Source: Lachnospiraceae bacterium UBA7093
GTDB taxonomy: Bacteria > Bacillota > Clostridia > Lachnospirales > Lachnospiraceae
DNA length: 20,236 nt
NCBI GenBank assembly: GCA_002492465.1
Contig: DKYT01000018.1
Location: forward strand, 12,584-32,819
Direction: 5' to 3'
Shown: positions 5,785 to 14,456 of the stretch, in pieces
How positions within the stretch are numbered: position 1 is the first letter of the stretch
How the letters are laid out: every line of letters starts with the position of its first letter
Notes under the pieces: generated by a model
What the model saw: only the letters and a program-made list of their open reading frames with translations
Databases searched by the model: none
Told to the model about the DNA's origin: nothing
Made by a program: the position numbers and the translations under genes

Positions 5785-7173
5785 ATGAGCGAAGAAAAGA
5801 AAATCCCTTACAAAATTTATCTGGAAGAAAAAGAGATGCCGGACAGGTGGTATAATGTGCGCGCGGATATGAAGAATAAGCCCGCCCCCCTTTTGAATCC
5901 GGGAACCCTGCAGCCTTTAACCATTGATGAAATGAAAGGCATTTTCTGCGAGGAGCTTTGCAGACAGGAACTGGACGACACCACTCCTTATTTTGAAATT
6001 CCGGAGAAAATCAGGAAGTTTTACAAAATGTACCGTCCCTCGCCCCTTGTACGTGCCTATTGTCTGGAGGAGAAGCTGCAGACGCCGGCAAAGATTTACT
6101 ACAAATTTGAGGGAAATAATACAAGCGGCAGCCATAAGTTGAATTCGGCAATTGCCCAGGCATATTACGCAAAAGACCAGGGACTGAAAGGCGTGACTAC
6201 GGAAACCGGAGCAGGGCAATGGGGAACGGCGCTCTCCATGGCTTGCGCTTACCTTGAACTGGACTGTCAGGTATATATGGTAAAATGCTCTTATGAGCAG
6301 AAGCCCTTCCGGAGAGAGGTTATGAGGACCTATGGGGCTAATGTTACCCCTTCTCCCTCCAACACTACAGAGGTGGGAAGAAAAATTTTAGAAGAGTTCC
6401 CAGGAACCACAGGAAGCCTTGGCTGTGCGATTTCCGAGGCTGTAGAAGCTGCCGTTTCACAGGAAGGTTACCGTTATGTACTGGGCTCGGTGCTGAGCCA
6501 GGTTCTGCTTCATCAGTCGGTAATCGGTCTGGAGACCAAAACGGCAATGGATAAATACGGCATTAAACCGGATATAATCATCGGATGTGCCGGAGGCGGT
6601 TCCAATCTGGGCGGTTTGATTTCTCCGTTTATGGGAGAAAAATTAAGGGGAGAGGCTGATTACCGCTTTATTGCAGTGGAACCTGCATCCTGCCCCAGCC
6701 TGACCAGAGGAAAATACGTATATGATTTCTGCGATACCGGAAAGGTTTGTCCTCTTGCTAAAATGTACACTTTGGGAAGCGGTTTCATGCCTGCGCCTAA
6801 CCATGCAGGAGGTCTTCGCTATCACGGCATGAGTTCCGTATTGTCCCAGCTCTATGACGATGGTTACATGGAGGCTGTGAGCGTGGAGCAGACTGCGGTA
6901 TTTAAAGCGGCGGAGGAATTTGCAAGGGTAGAAGGAATTTTGCCTGCGCCGGAAAGCTCCCATGCAATTAAGGTGGCGATAGACGAGGCGATGAAGTGCA
7001 AGGAGACAGGAGAAGAAAAGACCATTCTCTTTGGGCTTACAGGAACAGGTTATTTCGATATGGTGGCATATGAGCGCTACAACAACGGAGAAATGAGCGA
7101 TTATATTCCTACCGATGAAGACTTGGCGAAAGGTCTTGCAGGAGTGCCTAAGTTTCCCGGCAATGAAATTTAA
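5785..7173 (+). CDS. trpB: TrpB2-type tryptophan synthase beta subunit (TrpB-like PLP enzyme)
   Basis: A 462-residue PLP enzyme that would condense indole with serine to make tryptophan. The longer N-terminus places it in the TrpB2 class rather than classical TrpB. The PLP lysine is K118 in GSHKLNSA, a substrate-binding segment ETGAGQWG spans 140-147, and the phosphate-binding loop GCAGGGSN spans 267-274. ATG 5785 follows GGAGG four to five bases away. No trpA or other trp genes are adjacent. This is usual for TrpB2, which may salvage free indole or serve another tryptophan-linked step. The upstream tRNA-Trp T-box independently ties the gene to tryptophan supply. A terminator follows, so it appears monocistronic. 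Confidence 0.93.
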   Translation: MSEEKKIPYKIYLEEKEMPDRWYNVRADMKNKPAPLLNPGTLQPLTIDEMKGIFCEELCRQELDDTTPYFEIPEKIRKFYKMYRPSPLVRAYCLEEKLQTPAKIYYKFEGNNTSGSHKLNSAIAQAYYAKDQGLKGVTTETGAGQWGTALSMACAYLELDCQVYMVKCSYEQKPFRREVMRTYGANVTPSPSNTTEVGRKILEEFPGTTGSLGCAISEAVEAAVSQEGYRYVLGSVLSQVLLHQSVIGLETKTAMDKYGIKPDIIIGCAGGGSNLGGLISPFMGEKLRGEADYRFIAVEPASCPSLTRGKYVYDFCDTGKVCPLAKMYTLGSGFMPAPNHAGGLRYHGMSSVLSQLYDDGYMEAVSVEQTAVFKAAEEFARVEGILPAPESSHAIKVAIDEAMKCKETGEEKTILFGLTGTGYFDMVAYERYNNGEMSDYIPTDEDLAKGLAGVPKFPGNEI

Positions 7174-7218
7174 GGATTAATTGTTTACAAAATGATAATA
7201 TTTGAATAGTTGAATACT

Positions 7219-7257
7219 AACTGCAAATCTGTTACAATAAGATTTGCAGTTTTTTTT
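7219..7257 (+). terminator. Intrinsic terminator after trpB2
   Basis: CTGCAAATCT (7221-7230) pairs perfectly with AGATTTGCAG (7240-7249), extended by AA/TT, with a nine-base loop and eight T at 7250-7257. It ends the trpB2 transcript. Confidence 0.9.
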
Positions 7258-7285
7258 ACAATAAGCCGAAGCGCGAAGCGTGGCG

Positions 7286-7303
7286 GCGTTTGTTTACAAA
7301 CGC
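7286..7303 (+). promoter_or_regulatory. Hairpin in the secA leader
   Basis: GCGTTTG-TTTA-CAAACGC is a perfect 7-bp stem with a four-base loop, ending six bases before the secA GGAGGG (7309-7314). No T tract follows, so it is not a terminator. It may insulate or regulate secA translation. Confidence 0.4.
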
Positions 7304-7320
7304 GGTATGGAGGGTTTGTC

Positions 7321-9885
7321 ATGAACTTAGTCCAAAAAGTATTTGGGACACATAGCGAAAGGGAATTGAAACGTATCGAGGGTACCGTGCAGGCGATTGA
7401 GGATCTTCGCCCTGCAATGCAGGCGCTGTCTGATGCGGAGCTTACAGGGAAAACAGAGGAATTTAAGAAGCGGCTCGCAGAGGGGGAAACCCTGGACGAT
7501 CTGCTGCCCGAGGCGTTTGCGGTGGTGAGAGAGGCGGCAAGGCGGGTGCTGAATATGGAGCATTACAGGGTTCAGCTGATCGGCGGTATTATCCTTCACC
7601 AGGGGCGTATTGCAGAAATGAAGACCGGCGAAGGAAAAACCCTGGTATCCACACTTCCGGCATACTTGAATGCCTTGGAAGGAAAAGGCGTGCATGTGGT
7701 AACCGTCAACGATTATCTTGCCAAGCGTGATGCCGAGTGGATGGGAGAGGTTCACAAGTTTTTGGGGCTTACCGTAGGCGTAGTGCTCAACAGCATGAAG
7801 TCAGATGAAAGAAGAGAGGCATATGGATGCGATATTACCTATGTCACCAACAATGAACTGGGCTTTGATTATCTGAGAGATAACATGGTAATCTACAAGG
7901 CGCAGCTGGTACTTCGGGATCTGCATTATGCCATTATCGATGAGGTGGACTCGGTACTCATTGACGAGGCGAGGACGCCTTTGATCATATCGGGACAGAG
8001 CGGAAAATCCACCAAGCTTTATGAGGTATGCGATATTCTTGCCAAGCAGATGAAGCGCGGCGAGGACATGCAGGATCTGTCCAAGATGGACGCCATTATG
8101 GGTGTGGAAAGAGAAGAAACGGGAGACTTTATTGTCAACGAAAAGGACAAGGTGGTCAATCTGACGGCGCAGGGCGTGGACAAGGTGGAGAAATTTTTCC
8201 AGATCGACAATCTTGCAGACCCAGAGAATATAGAAATTCAGCATAATATTACCCTTGCCCTGCGGGCAAATAACCTGATGTTCCGAGATCAGGACTACGT
8301 GGTAAAGGACGATCAGGTTTTGATTGTAGATGAGTTTACCGGTCGTATTATGCCGGGACGCCGTTATTCCGACGGTCTTCATCAGGCAATTGAGGCGAAA
8401 GAGCACGTTAAGGTTAAAAGAGAGAGCAAGACCCTTGCTACGATTACCTTCCAGAACTTTTTCAATAAATTTACCAAGAAGGCGGGCATGACCGGTACGG
8501 CATTGACAGAAGAGCGGGAGTTCCGGGATATTTATGGAATGGACGTGATTGAAATTCCCACCAATATGCCTGTGGCAAGAAAAGATCTGCAGGATGCGGT
8601 TTACAAAACCAAGAAAGAAAAGCTTCATGCCATCGTGGAGGCAGTGTGCGAGGCGCATGCCAAGGGGCAGCCGGTATTGGTAGGTACCATCACCATCGAA
8701 GCTTCCGAAGAACTGAGCAAGCTGCTGACCAAACGGGGAATCCCCCACAAGGTATTGAATGCCAAATTCCATGAGATGGAAGCGGAGATCGTTGCCGATG
8801 CCGGTATTCACGGCGCGGTTACCATCGCCACCAATATGGCGGGCCGTGGTACGGATATTAAGCTGGACGACGAGTCGAGAGCGGCGGGCGGTCTCAGGAT
8901 CATCGGTACGGAACGTCACGAATCCAGGCGTATTGACAATCAGCTCAGAGGTCGTTCCGGACGGCAGGGCGATCCCGGCGTTTCCAAGTTTTATATTTCT
9001 CTGGAAGACGATCTGATGCGTCTGTTTGGTTCCGAGCGTCTGATCAATATGTTTAATGCCCTGGGCATTCCCGAAAATCAGGAGATCGAGCATAAGACCC
9101 TGAGCAACGCCATTGAATCTGCACAAAAGAAGATTGAAAACAACAACTATGGTATCAGAAAAAATCTCCTTGAGTACGATCAGGTTATGAACGAGCAGAG
9201 AGAGATTATATATGAAGAAAGACGCCGTGTCTTAAACGGCGAGAGCATGCGGGATGCCATTTACAAAATGATTACGGATATTACCGAGAATTCCGTGGAC
9301 ATTGTGATTGGCGACGATACCGATTATGACGATTGGAATCTGGAGGAGCTGAATACCTTGCTGCTCCCCACGATACCCTTAAGACCGGTGAACAGAGGAC
9401 GTATCAATACCCCTAAGAAGAACGCCCTGAAGCAGCAGCTGAAGGAAGAAGCGGTGAAGCTTTATGAGGCAAAGGAAGCGGAGTTCCCGGAGACAGAGGC
9501 GATCCGTGAGCTGGAGCGTGTGATTCTTCTTAAGGTCATCGACAGGAAGTGGATGGATCATATCGACGACATGGATCAGCTTCGCCAGGGAGTAGGACTT
9601 CAGGCATACGGTCAGAGAGATCCGCTGGTGGAATACAAGCTGAGCGGATATGAAATGTTTGACGAGATGACACAGAATATCCGGGAGGAGACGGTCAGGG
9701 TTCTCTTCCACGTGAGAGTGGAGCAGAAGGTAGAAAGAGAACAGGTGGCAAAGGTCACCGGCACCAATAAGGACGATTCCGCAGCCAAGGTTCCCGTGAA
9801 GCGGGAGAGCACTAAGGTTTATCCCAATGATCCCTGCCCGTGCGGCAGCGGAAAGAAGTATAAGCAGTGTTGCGGACGCAAATAG
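7321..9885 (+). CDS. secA: Preprotein translocase ATPase SecA
   Basis: An 854-residue motor ATPase that drives secretory proteins through SecYEG at the membrane. Walker A MKTGEGKT is at 100-107, the DEVD box at 207-210, and the second RecA-like domain carries ATNMAGRGTDI and RQGDPG. The preprotein-binding and helical scaffold regions follow. The C-terminus has the zinc and SecB/ribosome-binding motif CPCGSGKKYKQCC (cysteines 839, 841, 850, 851). ATG 7321 has GGAGGG seven bases upstream and gives the standard MNLVQKVFGTHSERE start. The frame extends to 7210, but that part includes the trpB2 terminator and is rejected. Only 30 bases separate it from prfB, so the two are probably co-transcribed. 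No convincing promoter was found between the preceding terminator and this gene. Confidence 0.98.
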   Translation: MNLVQKVFGTHSERELKRIEGTVQAIEDLRPAMQALSDAELTGKTEEFKKRLAEGETLDDLLPEAFAVVREAARRVLNMEHYRVQLIGGIILHQGRIAEMKTGEGKTLVSTLPAYLNALEGKGVHVVTVNDYLAKRDAEWMGEVHKFLGLTVGVVLNSMKSDERREAYGCDITYVTNNELGFDYLRDNMVIYKAQLVLRDLHYAIIDEVDSVLIDEARTPLIISGQSGKSTKLYEVCDILAKQMKRGEDMQDLSKMDAIMGVEREETGDFIVNEKDKVVNLTAQGVDKVEKFFQIDNLADPENIEIQHNITLALRANNLMFRDQDYVVKDDQVLIVDEFTGRIMPGRRYSDGLHQAIEAKEHVKVKRESKTLATITFQNFFNKFTKKAGMTGTALTEEREFRDIYGMDVIEIPTNMPVARKDLQDAVYKTKKEKLHAIVEAVCEAHAKGQPVLVGTITIEASEELSKLLTKRGIPHKVLNAKFHEMEAEIVADAGIHGAVTIATNMAGRGTDIKLDDESRAAGGLRIIGTERHESRRIDNQLRGRSGRQGDPGVSKFYISLEDDLMRLFGSERLINMFNALGIPENQEIEHKTLSNAIESAQKKIENNNYGIRKNLLEYDQVMNEQREIIYEERRRVLNGESMRDAIYKMITDITENSVDIVIGDDTDYDDWNLEELNTLLLPTIPLRPVNRGRINTPKKNALKQQLKEEAVKLYEAKEAEFPETEAIRELERVILLKVIDRKWMDHIDDMDQLRQGVGLQAYGQRDPLVEYKLSGYEMFDEMTQNIREETVRVLFHVRVEQKVEREQVAKVTGTNKDDSAAKVPVKRESTKVYPNDPCPCGSGKKYKQCCGRK

Positions 9886-9915
9886 AGATTAAAAACAGAA
9901 AGAGGTGAGCGTTAA

Positions 9916-11035
9916 ATGGTAGAATTAGACCAGATGAAGTCTGAGCTTCAGACTTACAAAAACCCTTTAGCGGAAGTGAGGGATTCACTTTGACTTGGCA
10001 AATAAGTCAAAGAAGATAGAAGAACTGGAAAGAGAAATGGAAGCTCCCGGATTTTGGGATGATCCTGAGATCTCCAACCGGAAAATGAAGGAACTTAAGA
10101 ACCTGAAGGATGCCGTTGAGACCATGGAAGGGCTGGAATCCCAGTATGAGGATATCGAGACGCTGATTGAAATGGGCTACGAGGAAGAAGATTCGGAGCT
10201 TGCGGCGGAGATCAGAGGGGAACTGGACGATTTCATTGCAACTTTTGAAAATATCCGTATCGGAACCCTGCTTTCAGACGAGTATGACGGTTACAATGCG
10301 ATCCTGAAGCTGAATGCCGGAGCGGGAGGAACGGAAAGCTGCGACTGGTGTTCCATGCTTTACCGGATGTATACCAGATGGGCGGAGCGTAAAGGCTTTT
10401 CTGTGGAAGTGCTGGACTATTTGGACGGCGACGAGGCGGGAATCAAGTCGGTTACCTTCCAGGTGAACGGAACCAATGCCTATGGGTATCTAAAGTCTGA
10501 GAAAGGCGTACACCGTTTGGTGCGCATTTCACCCTTTAATGCCCAGGGAAAGCGCCAGACATCCTTTGTATCCCTGGATGTAATGCCGGATATTGAGGAA
10601 GATGTGGACGTAGAGATTAATGAGGACGAGCTGCGGATTGATACTTATCGAAGCAGCGGCGCAGGAGGGCAGCACATTAATAAGACCTCTTCGGCAATCC
10701 GTATCACCCACCTGCCTACCGGAATTGTGGTACAATGCCAGAATGAACGTTCTCAGTTCCAGAACAAGGACAAGGCGATGCAGATGCTGAAAGCAAAGCT
10801 GTATATGCTGAAAAAAGAGGCAAACGCTGAAAAGCTCTCTGACATTCGGGGAGAGATCAAGGAGATCGGATGGGGAAATCAGATTCGTTCTTACGTCATG
10901 CAGCCTTATACCATGGTTAAGGATCACAGAACCAATGCGGAAACCGGAAATGTGGATTCCGTTATGGATGGAGCCATCGATCTTTTTATCAACGCCTACT
11001 TAAAATGGATTAATGTAAAGGAGCCATCAGATTGA
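9916..11035 (+). CDS. prfB: Peptide chain release factor 2 (programmed +1 frameshift)
   Basis: RF2 recognises UGA and UAA stop codons and triggers peptide release. Translation starts at ATG 9916 after GAGGTGAG, reads 25 codons to CTT, and meets an in-frame TGA at 9991-9993. A +1 slip at CTTTGAC continues with GAC (9992), giving DLANKSKKIEELE and a total of 372 residues. This is the classic autoregulatory site: scarce RF2 lets ribosomes shift and make more. The stop-recognition tripeptide SPF is at 205-207 and the catalytic GGQ at 250-252. The internal Shine-Dalgarno-like stretch is a modest GAGGG before ATTCA-CTT, rather than a long G run close to the slip codon. Annotation that starts at 9995 would lose the true N-terminus. 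It follows secA in an operon. Confidence 0.97.
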
Positions 11036-11046
11036 TGGCTCTTTTT
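11017..11046 (+). terminator. Intrinsic terminator overlapping the end of prfB
   Basis: GAGCCATCA (11021-11029) pairs perfectly with TGATGGCTC (11033-11041) across a three-base loop, and five T follow. Upstream AAAG can extend the stem. The hairpin includes the last codons (EPSD) and the stop codon of prfB. Confidence 0.88.
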
Positions 11047-11063
11047 GGAGAAAGGGGAAAGCG

Positions 11064-11756
11064 GTGAAAAGAATATTTCTGGTGGAGGACGATTTAAGTC
11101 TGATCAACGGTTTATCCTTTGCAATTCAAAAGCAGGGATATGAAATCTGCGTAGCGCGGACAAAAGCGGAGGCAGCCGCTATGTGGGGGGAGGATTATGA
11201 TCTGGTGATTCTGGACGTGACCCTTCCCGATGGCTCCGGCTTTGATCTGTGTACCCAAATACGCCGTACTTCCAAGGTACCGATTATGTTTTTGACGGCT
11301 GCAGATGAAGAGACGGACATTATTATGGGGCTGGATATGGGAGGAGACGATTACATTACCAAACCTTTTAAGCTTGCCGTATTCTTGTCCAGAGTAAACG
11401 CATTGCTCCGCAGAAGCGGAGACTTTGCCTCTTCAGAAAGCGCAGAACTGAATTCTAACGGTGTGAGAGTAGAGAGACTGACCGGAAAAGTATATAAAAA
11501 CGGCTTGGAAACGGATTTGACGGCAAGCGAATATAAGCTGCTTTGCCTGTTTATGGAAAATCCCGATATGGTTCTTTCGGCAGAGCTGATTTTAAGCAGA
11601 CTGTGGGATTGCGATGAAAAATATGTGGATAACAATACACTGACGGTATATATACGCAGACTGAGGACGAAAATTGAGGATGATCCATGCCGCCCCGAAA
11701 GAATTGTAACGGTTAGAGGGATGGGATATAAATGGAATACGAAGGGCGCGTTATGA
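11064..11756 (+). CDS. OmpR/BceR-like response regulator
   Basis: A 230-residue two-component regulator. The receiver domain (about 1-115) has the acidic pair E8/D9/D10, phospho-acceptor D51 in LVILDVTLP, T78 and K100 (ITKPF). The C-terminal winged-helix DNA-binding domain (about 130-226) ends with the usual VRGMGYKW. Overall form resembles BceR/VanR regulators of cell-wall antibiotic responses. The start is GTG 11064 with AAAGGGGA upstream. It overlaps the kinase gene by four bases (ATGA). It begins only 17 bases after the prfB terminator, so its promoter is either inside prfB or it depends on read-through. Confidence 0.93.
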   Translation: MKRIFLVEDDLSLINGLSFAIQKQGYEICVARTKAEAAAMWGEDYDLVILDVTLPDGSGFDLCTQIRRTSKVPIMFLTAADEETDIIMGLDMGGDDYITKPFKLAVFLSRVNALLRRSGDFASSESAELNSNGVRVERLTGKVYKNGLETDLTASEYKLLCLFMENPDMVLSAELILSRLWDCDEKYVDNNTLTVYIRRLRTKIEDDPCRPERIVTVRGMGYKWNTKGAL

Positions 11757-12784
11757 AAATATTGACAAATAGAGAGCGTAAACTGCTGTTTTACCGTGTA
11801 TTCCTATGTATTATATTCTTTTCCGGTGTTTCCGCTGCTTTTGCGTTTTTTTTGCCTGAAAAATGGCTGGCAGGCATAGGAGTGAGCGCGCTGTGCATGA
11901 TTCTTACCATGTGGTTTCTTTTATATCGGTATTTGAAAGGGCAGGATGAGCTGCTGATAGACGCTTCAAACCAGATCACAGAATATATTGCCGGTGATTT
12001 TCATACCCGCATAGCCTGCGACGAGGAAGGGGAAATTTACAGGCTGTTTCATCGGATCAACTCTCTGGCGGCAATCTTGAATGCCCGTGTGGAAGATGAA
12101 GTGAAATCCAGAGAATTTTTAAAAAACACCATATCCGATATTTCTCACCAGCTCAAGACCCCTCTTGCGGCGTTGAATATCTATAATGGCATTTTACAGG
12201 AGGAAACGAAGGAGGATGGGGCGGTAAAGGAGCTTGTGGATTTTTCCGAACAGGAGCTTGACAGGATTGAAACTCTGATACAAAATCTTTTGAAAATTGC
12301 AAAGTTTGATACGGGTACAATTCTAATGTCCAAGTCTACGGAAAATATAGCCGATATGATGGAGAGCGTGAAAAAGCACTTTCTGTTTCGCGCTGCCCAG
12401 GAGGGAAAAACGATTTGCCTTACAGGGGATTCCCAGGTCAGCTTATGGTGCGATAGGGTCTGGCTGGTAGAGGCGATTGACAATATTGTAAAAAATGCCC
12501 TTGACCACACCACAGAAGGGGGCATGGTTCATATCCGCTGGCGGACGGATCCATCGATTGTGCAGATTGTAGTGGAGGACAATGGCAGCGGCATCCATCC
12601 CCAGGATCTGTATCATATATTTAAGCGGTTTTACCGCAGCCGGTTTTCAAAGGATACCCAGGGAATCGGGCTTGGACTGCCTTTGGCAAAGGCAATCATA
12701 GAGGCTCATAACGGCACCATTGAAGTGGACAGCCAGAAGGGCAGGGGGACGATTTTTACGGTCATTTTTCTAAAAGAGAGGTAA
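11753..12784 (+). CDS. Intramembrane-sensing histidine kinase (BceS-like)
   Basis: About 343 residues. Two membrane helices (about 13-33 and 38-60) are joined by a loop of only a few residues, so there is no extracellular sensor domain. That is the mark of intramembrane kinases such as BceS. The dimerisation/phospho-acceptor motif ISDISHQLKTPLAAL has H132. The ATP domain has N-box NIVKNALDH, G1 VVEDNGSGI, F-box FKRFYRS and G2 GIGLGLPLAKAI. ATG 11753 overlaps the regulator stop (ATGA); an upstream in-frame ATG at 11732 lies inside the regulator gene and is less likely. Bce-type kinases normally need a partner ABC transporter for sensing, and none is encoded here. Confidence 0.92.
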   Translation: MKILTNRERKLLFYRVFLCIIFFSGVSAAFAFFLPEKWLAGIGVSALCMILTMWFLLYRYLKGQDELLIDASNQITEYIAGDFHTRIACDEEGEIYRLFHRINSLAAILNARVEDEVKSREFLKNTISDISHQLKTPLAALNIYNGILQEETKEDGAVKELVDFSEQELDRIETLIQNLLKIAKFDTGTILMSKSTENIADMMESVKKHFLFRAAQEGKTICLTGDSQVSLWCDRVWLVEAIDNIVKNALDHTTEGGMVHIRWRTDPSIVQIVVEDNGSGIHPQDLYHIFKRFYRSRFSKDTQGIGLGLPLAKAIIEAHNGTIEVDSQKGRGTIFTVIFLKER

Positions 12785-12793
12785 TGGGAAGCC

Positions 12794-13636
12794 ATGAAAG
12801 ACGGAGAAAAAGTGGGAATTGTCTGTTGCTCCAACGGACGAAGACCGGAGCATAGAGAGAAAATAAAGGAACTGGAAGAAACCCTTAAGGCTATGGGCTT
12901 ATGTCCGGTTTTTAGCGATTATATTTATGAAAAGGACAGTGTTTTCAGTGGAACAGCGCAGGAGCGGGCGAAGGCGCTTATGGATTTTTACAGGGACAGG
13001 GAGATTCAGGCGATCTTTGATATTTCCGGAGGGGATATTGCAAACGGTATATTGCCTTACCTGGACTATGAGGTTATTGCAGAAAGCAGAAAGGTTTTTT
13101 GGGGCTATAGTGATCTGACTACAGTGATCAATGCCATTTATGCGAAGACGGGAAAAGCTTCCGTTTTATACCAGATCCGAAACCTGATCTATGAGCACCG
13201 TGAGCGTCAGAAAGTAGATTTTCAAAGCACTGTGATGGAGGGGAAAAAGGATCTGTTTCACATACAACGACATTTCATTTCTCAGAAGGAAATGCACGGA
13301 ATCGTGGTGGGCGGAAATATCAGGTGTTTTTTAAAACTTGCGGGAACGGAATACATGCCGGATTTAAGCGGAAAGATTCTGCTTTTGGAAAGCTATCACG
13401 GCACGGTGCCCCAGATGGAGACCTATCTGTGCCAGTTGGAGCAATTAGGAGCCTTTGAGAAAATTTCAGGTATTCTGCTGGGAACCTTTACCCAGATGGA
13501 GGCGGAAAAGTGCATGCCGGACATAGAGATGCTGGTGCGGAAGTTTGCGCCAGAAAATCTGCCCATTGCGGTTACCCGGGATATTGGGCATGGAAGCGAT
13601 GCGAAGGGAATTGTCATTGGTCAGGAACTGCAATAA
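12794..13636 (+). CDS. S66-family LD-carboxypeptidase (LdcA/MccF-like)
   Basis: A 280-residue serine peptidase of family S66. It would remove the terminal D-amino acid from muropeptides in cell-wall recycling or, as in MccF, cleave peptide antibiotics. The Ser-Glu-His triad is visible: S106 in GYSDLTT, E199 in LLLESYHG and H266 in DIGHGSD. No signal peptide is seen, so it should be cytoplasmic. The gene starts nine bases after the kinase stop in the same operon, linking it to the two-component system and to envelope stress or peptide resistance. It is somewhat shorter than many family members (about 300). Substrate choice between LdcA-like and MccF-like roles cannot be decided here. Confidence 0.9.
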   Translation: MKDGEKVGIVCCSNGRRPEHREKIKELEETLKAMGLCPVFSDYIYEKDSVFSGTAQERAKALMDFYRDREIQAIFDISGGDIANGILPYLDYEVIAESRKVFWGYSDLTTVINAIYAKTGKASVLYQIRNLIYEHRERQKVDFQSTVMEGKKDLFHIQRHFISQKEMHGIVVGGNIRCFLKLAGTEYMPDLSGKILLLESYHGTVPQMETYLCQLEQLGAFEKISGILLGTFTQMEAEKCMPDIEMLVRKFAPENLPIAVTRDIGHGSDAKGIVIGQELQ

Positions 13637-13668
13637 AAAGCGGCTTATTTGTAAGCCGCTTTCTTTTA
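13637..13668. terminator. Bidirectional intrinsic terminator
   Basis: AAAGCGGCTTA (13637-13647) pairs perfectly over 11 bases with TAAGCCGCTTT (13652-13662), with loop TTTG. The plus side is followed by TTTCTTTT and the minus side by TTTTTATTG. It ends both the LD-carboxypeptidase operon and the convergent DUF975 gene. Confidence 0.92.
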
Positions 13669-14439
13669 TATTCCCTGGTTTTTCTTTTTTATTAAATCTA
13701 AATAAAAGTTTGCTCGAGTAACTCCAATGTAAGGATAGAGCCACAAGAAAGCAATACCGCAGGAGAAAAAGCCCAGAAGAAGCAGGGGAACAAAGGATAA
13801 CAAAATGTATAGCATCCTTACCTTATTACCCTTCATAAGCTGAATACTCATTTTAAGCAACTGAGGTGCTGTGTATTCTGGAAAATCCAGCATTAAAAAG
13901 AATACTTGGGATAACAGTAGATATTGAATATATATCCGAATCAAAGCGCCTGCAATGCGCAATATGGCATAAGATAGAAAAAGAGGAGCATTTACAGGCA
14001 GTTGCCCTTCATCAAGGGAAAAAGAGCTAAGATCCATCAAAGGAAGCGTGAGGTAATGTTCCACAATCTGATTCGGCAGTGAGCAAAGGGTGGAAACACC
14101 TGCGATCACCGCCTGAATATATATAACTTTAGAAGAATCTACCCTAAAAAAGTGAAAAAGATCTTTCACATAGGGTATTTGGTTACAGGCAATTTTTAAG
14201 TAAATAAAAGTCATACCTGCCAAAAAGTAGCCATTAAATAAAGAAAAGAGAAAATGTGCAATATTGTAAACGAAGATGCCCAGCAGGCTGTTAGTATCAA
14301 TCACGAAGGAAATTGCAGAGCTGAGAGGAAGCAAGCAGAGCATGTGAAGAAGAAGCGCACCCACAACGGTTCCATATTTCCCCAGCAGCTGTCCCTTAGC
14401 CAGTGATTTCAAACTGTTTGAAGATAAATACTGATTCAT
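13666..14439 (-). CDS. DUF975-like integral membrane protein
   Basis: About 257 residues, strongly hydrophobic with five to six predicted membrane segments. It begins MNQYLSSNSLKSLAKGQLLGKYG and then a first helix (GALLLHMLCLLPLSS). This is the form of the DUF975 family, whose function is unknown. The C-terminus (GIAFLWLYPYIGVTRANFYLDL) fits the family. The start is set at ATG 14439 because AGGAGGAG lies seven bases upstream; the open frame continues to 14457. It follows the SprA-like gene by 17 bases and is the last gene of the minus-strand cluster, ending at the bidirectional terminator. The family name is from overall pattern, so moderate confidence. Confidence 0.72.
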   Translation of the reverse strand: MNQYLSSNSLKSLAKGQLLGKYGTVVGALLLHMLCLLPLSSAISFVIDTNSLLGIFVYNIAHFLFSLFNGYFLAGMTFIYLKIACNQIPYVKDLFHFFRVDSSKVIYIQAVIAGVSTLCSLPNQIVEHYLTLPLMDLSSFSLDEGQLPVNAPLFLSYAILRIAGALIRIYIQYLLLSQVFFLMLDFPEYTAPQLLKMSIQLMKGNKVRMLYILLSFVPLLLLGFFSCGIAFLWLYPYIGVTRANFYLDLIKKKNQGI

Positions 14440-14456
14440 AAACTCCTCCTGGGGCA

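Noticed and set aside
7210..7320. N-terminal extension of the secA frame
   Set aside because: It includes the trpB2 terminator and the leader hairpin. The ATG at 7321 has a strong ribosome site and gives the conserved SecA start.
7801..9126. 441-codon open frame on the minus strand inside secA
   Set aside because: It lies wholly opposite secA, has no ribosome binding site, and its composition is a reflection of the secA codons.
9995..11035. Release factor 2 read as a gene starting at 9995
   Set aside because: This is only the post-frameshift frame; the N-terminal 25 codons start at 9916 and join by the +1 shift at 9991.
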